A DNA stretch of 64,000 bases from Diplonema papillatum (Eukaryota > Euglenozoa > Diplonemea > Diplonemida > Diplonemidae), in assembly GCA_030068145.1 (NCBI GenBank), contig JAPJBO010000447.1, positions 1-64,000 on the forward strand, in the 5' to 3' direction. Position numbers and translations under genes: made by a program. The notes under the pieces were generated by a model. That model was not told where the DNA came from. It searched no databases and saw only the letters and a program-made list of their open reading frames with translations. This document shows positions 52,463-63,055 of this stretch, in pieces. The stretch's first letter is position 1. Each line of letters begins with the position of its first letter.

Positions 52463-53460
52463 AGTCGCATTACTTTGATGACCAGGTGTTTGCATCCGAC
52501 GGCAGCGTCAGTGCCATCCAGGCGCGATTAAAGAAGCCGCAGTTTGCAAGAACGGACGAAAACTGCGTCACTGGGGTGGCTGGCTAGATTCTCGACACCC
52601 ATCATCCAACGACTCATGCGGAGGGACACGGGAGTTTACGCGGAAATGAACTCTGACGAAGAAAAGGAGAAGGGCTTGCATTTTTCTGCACGATCGGTTG
52701 TGCAACCACTAGTGAGCGGCGCCACCACCCCGGCTAGCACACGGATCAAGCCGCGTCTGATGATGACAGTTGTTGTATGGAGCGCCTGCAGAAGTCCGGT
52801 GCGCATTTTTCCACACAAAGATGCTTCTGCTGCTCTGGTGAAGCAGTGTGATTTGGGTACCTGAAAGCAGAGCTGCTTTCTCGTGCTCAACCTCCTCATT
52901 CCTCAGGGCAAGGACCTTCCTTGCTGGGGGCGGGTCACGGGAGGAAAAAAAGACCCTGCCCCTGTGCATGCTGTCTTCAACTGCTGTTATCTGTTTGCAA
53001 TCACGAAGGAAGTCTTCCCCCCATCAACAAGACAAGGCATCTTTGGTAGTGATTTCCATGAGATCTTAATCCATGATCTAGCCTTTCGGAGTCGCTGAGG
53101 GCTTCTTTGCCTTCGTGTGTTTTATACACGACCAACACCTCCCCGCACGCCAGTCCGCTTTCCGGAACAACGTTTATCCAGAACATTCTTTTTATATTTT
53201 GTTACAAAGTTACGAAGGGCCCGAGCTTGACCTGGCGAGCTTTTGGCCAAACTCGGTCAAAGTCGGTCAGCAGTGGTAGTCTAAAATTAGCAAGCAACGT
53301 TACCAGTAACGCTTCCCACAGCAGCTGGCAGTAGCCTGGGGACCCCAGCTGCACACGCTGCTCTGTTCACGGTGCATCAACCCGTCTCAGACCGCAAGGC
53401 GCCCTGTCACTGCTTCATGCAGAAGTGTGGCTTCGGTGCGCCGGTTTTGCCTGCCTGGTG
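52463..53460 (+). other. 3' flank of P2
   Basis: One kilobase without a gene that I can support. It contains the probable P2 3' untranslated region and unremarkable mixed sequence up to the small inverted-repeat element. Confidence 0.4.
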
Positions 53461-53620
53461 TAAAGGGGGGGGTCGAATAATAACACCTGTGTTATTATTC
53501 GATTTGTCGAATAATAAAAAAAGTTCCGGGTACCGAACAGTAGCAGGATCAAATAGTGGTAGTGTTTTTAGACAACCAGACGTGTGTCAAATAACTGTTA
53601 TTATTCGACCCCCCCCTTTA
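53461..53620. mobile_element. 160-bp TA-flanked MITE with G-rich ends
   Basis: The ends TAAAGGGGGGGGTCGAATAA and their exact complement form perfect inverted repeats of about 24 bp, with TA at both tips. Internal GTCGAATAAT words form further hairpins. There is no coding capacity. The tips resemble those of the 60621-61612 element. Confidence 0.85.
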
Positions 53621-53639
53621 GAACTAGGCTGGCCAGATC

Positions 53640-55402
53640 CGAAAAAAGAGGTTGAAAACATTCTCGGTCAGTGGCCTTACAAGGAGGGGCCGAGATTCTT
53701 TTGGCAAGCAAGCGAAATTTAGAGTTGCAAGCAAGTTTTGACTGTTTCCGATACTGGGTCACAAAGAGGAAGCAAAAGACGCACACCAAATGTGACATAA
53801 ATCTGCTAAAACCAGATTGGGAACCAAATCTTGTGTTGCCTTGCTGGCTTGTTGAGGGGCGTGTCGATCTCCAGTGCTGCACAGCATTGCGACAAGCCAA
53901 GCACTCCTCCAGCGCAAGCATTCCTCCAGTGCAGCCTCCTTGGTTTGCACTTCGGCAATGTATTTTGCCGGTGTCTCTTCCCCCCCCTATTTTACACCCC
54001 ACGCCAACGACAAGAACAGTTGTCAGATTGTCAGCAGCCAGCTCGCGCAACCCTGTCGACACCAACCGAAAATAAGCGCTCACTGATGCGGATCCCAAAG
54101 GAAGGATGGAGGCAAGCTGGAGAAGTTTGCAGGTTGCCGGGTACTTCATGGACAGGTTCCCTGTTGTGAAGTGCTGAATTACGGTGTAGAGATCCGAGAG
54201 ACCCAACTGACGAATCTCGGCACAAACGCTTGCACACTCGGATATGACAGCAGTTTTGTGTGCTTGGATCCACTTTGGCGGATGCACCGCCGGCGCTTCA
54301 AAATCTGGACAGGTATACTTGTCTGTGATGCCTGGTCCGACTGACATGTAATGGTCAGCAATCGAGGAAAGGGAATCCTGGACACCTGTCCCTGTCAGGC
54401 TCGCATCAGTTGCGACACAAGTTTCGAATGTGCTGCCACGCGGATCGAGAGCAGCAAAGTGCTGCACCACCCCGGCTGCGGGCATGTTGTCCTGCACCGT
54501 TTTAAGCAGATCGTTCAAGTACGATTGAGCAGTTGTTGTGTGGAATGTGAAGGAAGCCCCAAGAACTGCCGCGCGAGTTACAATTTCCCACGATCCCCAG
54601 TACGCTGTGAATCCCGCGGTGTTCTCTGCTGTGCTGGCTTTCAGTACCCGGAGAGTTTCTGCAAGTAATAGTCCCGAAGCCCACTATTTCAGAAAAACAA
54701 AAGCGTGGATTCTGCAGAGATGCACTGAAAGCAAGGATACGACAGGTGGCCGTACAGGGTTGTAAGTTTAGAAATTTCTTCGCGAAGCTCACGAGCTTTC
54801 GCAGAGAAGTCTTGCCCAACGAGCGCATTGCGAATACCAGGCAGAACACGTGTGAGTGTAGCAGCGGCTCGCTGGTGCGTTACCCATCTCGTACTTCCAA
54901 CTTCCGGAATACTCAACTCTCGCCAGTACCCAAACTTGTCGACTTCGTTGCACGCCTTCTTTATCTCCTCGTCATATGCTGTACACCAGGCGGTACGTTT
55001 CCTGAATTACCTGGCACGTGGTTTGCACAGCAGGATGTAGGTCTGTCGCTGCTGCAGCTTGGATATTCAAGCTACGTGCTTGACACAAAAGCCTGAAGGT
55101 GTGCCACGACTTCCAGCCTGAATGAAATGCTGCACCCCCGTTTTCCCCTCGCATGAGGTTACAGCCGTCTGTTGCCAACGCAATGCCACGTTTCTTCTTC
55201 CAGAAGGTCTCTCGCGAAGAGTACGTGGACAAAACGTGACGGGCAAAGTGACCGGCTGGAGGAAGCGCTGCGCTTGCTGCACAAACTGGCTCAGGTTAGT
55301 TGTCCCAAAATACTTCTTTTGGCTCGTCACCACCTGTATACCGGATGTAACATGCATACATCTGCTGTTTTTAGTCTTGTGCTTCATCGAACAGCACACT
55401 GT
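53640..55402 (-). pseudogene. Decayed hAT-like transposase (ZNF862/KIAA1586-like)
   Basis: Read on the minus strand from 55402 down, the broken frames give, in order, IALATDGCNLMRGENGG (compare G-S-D-G-A-x-V-M-x-G in this family), ARSLNIQAAAATDLH, GSTRWVTHQRAAATLTRVLP (the S-T-R-W-x-S/T block), a DPRGSTFE block, and KYPATCKLLQLASILPLGSA (the C-terminal dimerisation region). The usual E-R-x-F-S following that block is degraded. At least three frame changes separate the blocks. It is a dead copy of a hAT superfamily transposase or a domesticated relative. Confidence 0.6.
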
Positions 55403-55790
55403 TGAAGGGTGACGACCAGTATGTCACTCTTTTATCTCCTCTTTCCGCACTTTCCATAATCCGTAGCATCTCGTCGTGAACCGCGCCTTGGCGCCTGTCT
55501 CTTCCTTCCCGGCATTTTGTTGTTTTCTGATCTGTTTCCCTCTCTCCTCTGATGATTATTGGTAGTTGAGACCCTGCTTTGCGTCTATCAACAAAGAGTG
55601 TGCATCTTCACTAGTTGCTTCGGCCCCTGTCATCCACACCAGTTTTAGTTTTTCAAATAAATGTGCAAAAGGAGCCAAAGTTGTCAGCCAGACCCAACGG
55701 GGGCTGAAAGGGTCGCCCTCCAGCTCCCAGGCCGGGGTTACTGGACCCAGTTTCCTCCCCCTCAAAAGAACTCCCCAAAAAAAAAAAAAA
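55403..55790. other. Spacer ending in a poly(A)-like run
   Basis: No gene. An A run at about 55777-55791 abuts the next element and may be the tail of an unidentified retroelement. Confidence 0.35.
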
Positions 55791-57167
55791 AGGAATTCAG
55801 TTCAGTACACCCATAAAGCCGTAAATTCAGTTCCACCACTTTTTAAGCTATAAGTTCAGTTCTACCACTTTTAAAGCCGTAAATTCAGTTCTACCACTTC
55901 AGACGAAGCTGGCTGCGACAAAATGGAGGCAACTGTTGTGTCTTCCGGCCTGGCTATCAGGCTGGCACTCGTCTGAGTCATCTAACCCAGAGTCAGAGGG
56001 CCGTCAGAGGGCCAGACGAGTGTCAGACTGATTCGTCACGGCGTCAGTCTGACGGCCAGAGACACTCGAACGATCCAACAGAATGGGGTCCACTGGGCCC
56101 AGCCTGGGGACGGAGCTCAAATTCGGTCCCCAAATTGACTAAGTCCGCTGCAGTACGTTTCAGAGTTTTGCCCCATCCCAGCCCATTCCCACTCGTTCTT
56201 TCCAGGAAGCGAGAGATGAACTGATATGGAGTCCGGTGGACCAAGTTGGACGAGGCACAACCAAAAGCAGTCTGCGATGGTAGGGAAAACTTTAGAACCA
56301 TTTGCCAGTTCTCACTTCTTCTCTCGCGTCCCAGAAGAAACCCTTCGAGGTCTGCGTGTTCAGATACTGAATTGGACAGTAGTGCTGAATACAGGGCCCT
56401 CATCCACCGGCGGGTAAGCTGCCCTCCTGGACAATGCCTGGTCTCCCTTGCCTGGTCAAACATTTTGGTCATGAAGTGCAAGACAAGTGAAAGTACGGAC
56501 ATTGATGGTCAGGGAAACGGATCCGTCGGAACTCGGATTGGTCGGATCGGGAAAAAATCAGACCAGTCCGATTCCGTCCGATTTGCCAATTTTTCCGGTC
56601 TGACTGGTTCTCCCTCAGGGAGAAAGCGAACTTAACTCCAACAAATTCCCGTTGCCGAGACCTGGTGGCCCACCATGTGCGACAACTCCCGTCCTCAGCA
56701 GCGGGTGCAGCTCTCTTTTCTTTTCTTTGTTTCTTAAACAAACTACTACTACTACTGTTTCTTAAACAGTACATTTGTGCCGAAGGGAACATTTCCGGAG
56801 CAACGATTGTACATGACAGAAGAACGGATTCTGGCCGGGTTTCTAGCTATTCTGGGCCAAATCCTGGACAAGATTAGGGTGAGTTTGCCCGGATGGAACC
56901 CGAGAGTCACCACAGGCTCACCACAGGGGCTCAGTAGAATCGTTCGAGTGTCTCTGACCGTTAGACTGAGTCAGTCTGACACTCGCCCGGCCCTCTGACT
57001 CTGGGCCAGACGACTCAGACGAGTGCCAGCCTGAGAGTGGTCGGAAAACACAACGGATGCCTCCGATTTGTTGCTGCCAACTTCGTCTGAAGTGGCAGAA
57101 CTGAATTTTGGGTAAAAAGTGGTAGAACTGAATTTACGGCTTTATGAGTGTACGGAACTGAATTCCT
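55791..57167. mobile_element. 1.4-kb element with long terminal inverted repeats
   Basis: The left end (from AGGAATTCAGTTC) and right end (to GAACTGAATTCCT) are imperfect inverted repeats of about 230-280 bp. They share CATAAAGCCGTAAATTCAGT, a GGCTGGCACTCGTCTGAGTC block, and CAGAGACACTCGAACG. Long repeats of this kind are typical of Mutator-like elements. No direct target repeat is clear. The interior (56076-56940) has a 152-codon minus-strand frame (56044-56502) of unknown identity, which could be captured host sequence. Confidence 0.65.
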
Positions 57168-58404
57168 CTCAATTCAAAATCCTACCGGTAGTTTCTTGGT
57201 TTTTTTTTGCCTGACCAGGGGGAAAAAAAAGAATAGGTATCATGGGGGGCATTCACATGGTCACACCGTCGACCGCACCTTAGTTGAGTCACGGTCGCCG
57301 ATCCCCCAACCGCCAGCATCATGTACTTGATGCGACGCGGAACAAGTGCTGACAGCACCGCCCGGCGAATAGAGGGCCACAAAAGTGGCAAATCGACGGT
57401 CGGGGGGTGCTTAGCAGCCAATGGCCTACACCTGAGCAGGGCTGTATCCTCGTTGTAGCCGCGTTGGGTTTAAGGCTTCGTACCTCATCACAACAGGCGC
57501 AAACTTTCTCGACAGTGATTGGACAGTCGGGATGCCGGGGGCGGGTCTCCATGAAGAAAGTGAAAAGTAAAGCGAGACCTGCCCCTGCGCCTGCTGTCTC
57601 CGGCTGTTTCGGAAGCCGACACATCCTACTACTACTACTTTTGCCTGACCGAGTTTCTTCTGGTTTAAAGTGCAAGCTCGGTCAGCCGAGTTTACATGCA
57701 CAAGCTCGGCCACTCAAATATTACAAAGTTCCCGATCCCTCTCTCGCTCTCTCTCTCTCTCTTTCACATGACACTTCTAATCAACAATACGACATAAACA
57801 AGCAAAGGAGCAAAAATAATGTCAGCACCCTCAGTTATAGAACGTACGTAAGACCTAAAACCACTGAAGAAATGGAGGTTTAAGAGGGACGCTGCTTGGC
57901 ACTCTCTACATACCCACTGACTGTGAGCACGCTTCGGCGTGACTGCTGTGAAAGAGGTACGCTGCTTGGCACTCTCTACATACCCACTGACTGGTGTTGA
58001 TCGCGTTGTATGCGAACATCACCGCGCACGGGAAAGTCATCCGGTTTTGTAGATGATGCACTGCGTCGCCCGTTCGAACGACAGAAGGTGGGTGCTTCAG
58101 CAGGCACGATCGCACGGGGTTTGTCAAGTCTGCGTGCTCCATGAACGCAGTCACGCCGAAGCGTGCTCACAGGCGGCATTTGCATGCTTTGGAAGAGGTA
58201 CGCTGCTTGACACTCTCGAATTACTCTTTGACTGCGATCCGCTTCGGCGCCCTCTGACACTGCTTGACACTCCCTGCACCCATTCACTGTGATCTGCCTC
58301 GGGTGACTACCCTCTAGCGAACCGCCGACAGAGGTCCGCCGCAGTAGTTTTCTTGTGCGCCCGTGGAGACCATTCCAGTCCGCATCCCCCCCACAGTTCT
58401 TGCT
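57168..58404. other. Gene-free stretch with direct repeats
   Basis: I see no supportable gene. At about 57893-58300 a block with GTACGCTGCTTGGCACTCTC, then CATACCCACTGACTG, recurs two to four times with divergence. A CT-rich microsatellite lies at about 57740-57765. Confidence 0.5.
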
Positions 58405-58743
58405 GGCAAAGGACCATTGGGATGTGAGCCATTGGGACAATCCCATGGTACCGCGTGAATGACGCGTTCGGGGCCACGGCAGCGCAAGCCAGCTATCGGC
58501 TGTCGCGCCGGCCCGGCCCGCAACCGCAGCCGCCATGTGGCGGCCACATTCGCCCGTGCCGTGCCCACACGCCGGCCAGCTCCGAGCTAGCAACCCGAGC
58601 ACAACCGAGGATCCCGTAGCGTCAGCAGTCCGGCCAACGTAGCCGAGGTCCGTTTGGTAGAACAGCGCATTAAACATCAGTTTAATTCGCACACAGGAGC
58701 GGCGCCTACGGCTCCGAAGGCAACCGCACCGAAGGAGAATTAA
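58405..58743 (+). mobile_element. Diverged relative of the 335-bp element end
   Basis: The opening GGACCATTGGGATGTGAGCC ATTGGGACAATCCCA corresponds to 21951-21978, and the close ACGGCTCCGA to AGAATTAAA corresponds to 22267-22302. In between, similarity is patchy but colinear. It is a third, older copy of the end found in the two 18-24 kb elements, so that family is dispersed. Confidence 0.5.
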
Positions 58744-60620
58744 ACCGAAGGTACCGTCACCAGAAAGAAGACGCGGAAGAGCGTTGAGAGTGTAAGCGCA
58801 GGTAAAAAACGAAACAAGACTAAGCATTTCTTTCAGGTGTTTACTCAGGGGTCGACAGTTAGCCAAACCGGATAGGACTTCGTCAAAAGCCGGCATTTGG
58901 TTTATACCATGTGCGAGGAAGCTGAACCGCCCAAGTCGGACCTTTTGATCATCATCTTTTGCCAAGTTGCCACCTGAAACCACGCCCAGGATTTGGGCTC
59001 AGGATAGTGCGGTCAACGAAAGCTCTATTCTCCTACTCTCGCGGTGTACGGTTTTGGCTTTATCTGTTTTCTGGCAGATGCGAGACGGTCACGCTATACA
59101 CTACCCTTCTGCTCTTCTGAGGCTGGCGACTCCATTGTCTGGCAAGGGGAGTGCCAGCCATTGGGCCGATGCTGTTGAAGCTCCCGAGCCCCTCTCTCCC
59201 AGTTGGTTTCGAACTGACTACGGCCTCAGGCAGTGAGTGAGAAGATCTTATTATGAAATAAGAGTAGTAGTTGTATATGCGCACGCTTCTTCTCTTCTCC
59301 ATATCAACCCCAGCCAAAAGTCAGACAGACGTTTTCGGTTTGGCAATTCGCATCATACGTTTTTGTAGACGTTTCTTCAGTCATTTGGAGTTCCCTCCTC
59401 TCGAACCCTCCTTGCTCCTTGCTCTCGAGCGGTGTGACTCTGACGATCGCAAAAGCAAGTATCCACCAGTTCCGCCGTACACGCTTCATGATGCGATCTG
59501 CTGGCTTCGCACATTCTGACTATCGCGGATTCGAGTTACTCAACGAGCTTCGATTATTTCCGATAGTTTTCTGCCTGGCCAAATATTTTGGGTTCCGGAA
59601 GCTATCTATCTTGGCGCTAAAACCATTCAGCTGGCACAGCAGAATCGGCCGATCTGAACGGCATACATTCCTGCCATATCAATGACACAGCTGCAGACCG
59701 ATGCTAAACTTTGAACAGTAAAGCATTGATGTCCGACTATCTATCTAGGCAACCACCGATGTACGCGAACTTTAGTGCCACATCAGTAACAAGAAAGAAG
59801 AACGATGCGGCAGGTGTCCGGTGAACCTCAAAGAAAGGGGACCACAAAAACCCTGTTTCAAAGCTGGAGCGCATCAGATTGATATCTACGCTCAGGCGCG
59901 CTCAGGTCACCGTGTATAGCTGCGAAACTAACCCTTTCAATCCCATGTTCGTCTTCCATGCAATTCCGCCCCTTTTCCACTCCTCGGCGCGAAAAACGCG
60001 CTGCAGACGGTGGCGAAAAACAGCGGCGCAGTCAGTGACTGCAGAACTGTTGTACCTACCACCCCTGTGAGCTACAGAGAGTAGGTGGGGGAGTTAACTG
60101 TGCGGTCAAGTACACCCGCAAATACAGTGTGCAATCCGGTGTGACAGACGCAAATCCAGTATGACATCCGGTGTGATACACGCAAATACAGTATGACATC
60201 CAGTGTAGTATTATGCGGGTGCCACACCCGCCAACCGGACCGCACAGTTTTACTCCCGCACACGGTGCTGGAGCAGACCGTGTTTCTGCCGGAGAGTCTG
60301 CAGAGTTCTGGAAGATAGAAAGCAAGCATCAGATTTGTAGGTGGTTCCGCAAGATCTTTGGCTCCACCTTAGCCAAACGCGTGCCTGAGCGCGACGATCA
60401 CGTGCGAGGAGATAACCGCGCCGTCGGCGATACAGATTATCGCCACAGATTCTTTGCATTCTAACCCAAACCACCTTGTCAGTTCGCACTCGTTTCCTTG
60501 TCCTCCCATGGGCACTTTGCAATGAAGCAGCTACGCCAGCAAGCATAGAGAGAAAGCTTGGACAGAGCACCAACCTGACTCGGTGCCGGTTTAACAATGC
60601 TAAGGGTGGACTATTTTTTT
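58744..60620. other. Gene-free stretch
   Basis: Only short, non-overlapping open frames and no domain that I recognise. It contains the short tandem repeat listed next. Confidence 0.4.
60105..60235. repeat. CGCAAATACAGTATGACATC tandem repeat
   Basis: About four imperfect units of 30-32 bp containing CGCAAATACAGTATGACATC followed by CGGTGTGA, flanked by a GTGCCACACCCG inverted word. Confidence 0.75.
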
Positions 60621-61612
60621 TAAAGGGGGGGTAGACCTATTATCCACCCGATTTTTCCCGGAATTTCCGCGAACATTAAAACTAATGGTGTTAAAAAAAT
60701 TGCTATTATCCAGGCTTTGTCCAAGGGCTATCCAGGGTTTTGTTGCAGGGTGGTGTTTTTTTTCCTTTGCGCCTTCGGCGCGATATTGACTATTGTTTGG
60801 TAAAACCAACCTGTCCGGTCGAAACCCAGCTCACATTCCCTGTTAGTGGGTGAACAAGCCAACCCTTAGACAATTCTGCTTGTCTTGGTTAGGAGGAGTC
60901 AACATCGAAGGATCGAAAAGCAACATTGCTATGAACGCTTGGCTGCCACGAGTCCCCTTCCCTGTGGCAATTTTTCTGTCACCTCCGGCTTCATCCCTTG
61001 AACATAGCTGAGGGATTTCGATGCACAAGGCACTCCCACGATTCCCGTTCTTTTTCGCCACCTGGCCGACGTTGTCATCCCCTGCACTGGGTGCGGTAGA
61101 AGTCAAGGAAGAAGTGCCACAGAACAACCCACAGGTTGACATACCAGCCGTATCTGCACCAGTAGCACCTGCACCGGGTCCGACCAATTCTGAGTGCACT
61201 GAGACAACAGAAAATAGTCTACACCAGCCACGAGGAGCGGCGCTTCAGCCGTCCTCTCCATAGCGCCAGCAAAGCAAACCGCACCACAGGGTGGCAGAGA
61301 GAGTGTGCTGGTTCACAAAACACCACCAAACCGCGGCCTTTGAGAAACCATTGATCAGCCTCTTTTCCGCTTTAACAGCTCTTTTTTCTCGTTTTCACTC
61401 TCTCGTTTTTGCTTGTTGGCAACTTTACGTGCTAGACTGTTTCCACACGTCTTCTCAGTTGGTGTGCTGTTGTTACACTCACAGCGGGTGGATAGGTCCA
61501 CTTCCATAAAAATTTAACTCGCCGCTGAAAAATTAAAAAGTTAAATTTATCTCCAAAACCAGTCGACTCATTATCCTAGGTCCCCCTGGATAGTAGGTCT
61601 ACCCCCCCTTTA
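60621..61612. mobile_element. 992-bp TA-flanked transposon with G-rich ends
   Basis: The left tip TAAAGGGGGGGTAGACCTAT and the right tip (reverse complement TAAAGGGGGGGTAGACCTAC, then TATCCA) form inverted repeats of about 25 bp with one mismatch and TA at both ends. The interior has two opposed short frames (60843-61199 minus; 61021-61263 plus) without a recognisable transposase. The tips are like those of the 160-bp MITE at 53461, so they are probably one superfamily. Confidence 0.8.
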
Positions 61613-62916
61613 TTTGTTCCGCGTTCGCGCGCGCGGAAAATTTTGAGAAATCCCGAAAAAAAAGATAGTTGGAAAAACAAATAGTTTGGCTCCGTGGCCT
61701 GTCATGGCACTGTGCAGCGCAACACGATACTACCACATTTTCATAACATTATATCCACAAATCCAGGATTTTGCCCAAACCGGTAAAGTTGCCCAAGTTT
61801 TCACCCAAAACGGTGTGGTTATTCAGGGTTTTGCGCAGTCGAGCTACAGTACTGCGTACTGCAGCTAATACACGTACGTCTTGACCTAGCTCGCAACGTA
61901 AAAGCGCCCGAGCCAGCCACGCGTTAGACCTGCTCCCTAGCAAGAGCTGGCTGAGGAGCGCAAGTCGTGGGTGATCCTGTTCAATCGTATGATCACCTAC
62001 TACCCGATCGGTATCGTGCGCTTGTACCAAAAGGGCCGCACCCCATTCCAAAAGCTGACAACGATCTTGCTCAGCCTTGATGGACTTCCTATGGCGACGT
62101 TGCTGACGGAACGCAAAGGGCGTCAACAAGGCTGCACGCTTGAAAACTGACAGCAACAAGAGCGAAGTTTCGCCGAGCTGTTTGCTACGCTTTGGTTTTC
62201 AGAATCGAAGTCTTTTGCGCTACGCAACACGTCCCTGCTAGGGACCCCACACGTGACTGGCAGCAAGATGTCATCGACGCAAGGAAGTTCATCTTGGAAG
62301 GAGCCGGAAACCAAGCTGACGGCAACATCTGAGCTCGAGCCCTTTGCTCTCGACACCGTGCTGGGACTGCCTGTTTGTCGTCATGCCCGGTCAGATTCCT
62401 GCAACAGCTCACCAGCATTTCGATTGGGTGTACAAGTACAATGCCGAAGGTTGTCAGCGGACACACTACTTTGAGACCATCTGAGTCGAGAACACGTTTA
62501 ACGGGCTCGGAACGAAGTTTCATAAGAGCAAAAAGAAATTAACTCGTCAACTTTGGAGGGTGTCCGGGACAAAGCGTACTTGATGTACCCGGGGTACGCA
62601 AATGTGCCCCGTACATCAACAGAGCAGCAGCTCGCGCAACTTCCCGGAACAGACTTCACGGCGGAGGAGTTTAGCAAGATCGTGTACCGCACGTCTTCGA
62701 GTAATCGTCAAAATACGACGATTACTGGGAGGTTATGCATCAGTTTCTCGAAGAGTGCGGCATGGTTGTAGACGACAGGCGTCACGGAGAAATCGCGCGG
62801 TTAACACCGGAGCTCTCTCCAGCATTCTGAGGAGGAGGTTAAGAAAAGGCTTCCGGAGGATGCTATCATTCCTTCCGAGCCTTGGGCGCAGACAGTAGCA
62901 AGTAAAAGCGACGCTT
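61613..62916 (+). other. Degenerate coding remnants of unknown identity
   Basis: Several plus-strand stretches read like protein but switch frames. One is a 69-codon frame at 61941-62150 with ITYYPIGIVRLYQKG. Another at 62553-62771 has AYLMYPGYANVP. At about 62712-62885 two offset frames carry WEVMHQFLEECG, DDRRHGEIARLTPELS and EVKKRLPEDAIIPSEPW. They look like a decayed gene or transposon that I cannot name. The remnant ends at the B tail. Confidence 0.4.
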
Positions 62917-63049
62917 CATAACGAAAGCGTGCACTAAATATACAACCCGTAACCACATAGCCCTTTCTTGCTCTAAGAGAACCCATTCATGAACGGTCAC
63001 ACGGAGACCCTAAAACCCCGGAATTTCAAGCGAACTTTAACTCTAAAAA
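62917..63049 (+). mobile_element. Truncated tail of retroelement B (copy 3)
   Basis: From CATAACGAAAGCGTGCACTA to the ACTCTAAAAA end this is almost identical to 13050-13180. It is a separate insertion from the lectin-linked tails, because both flanks differ. Confidence 0.7.
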
Positions 63050-63055
63050 GATTCA

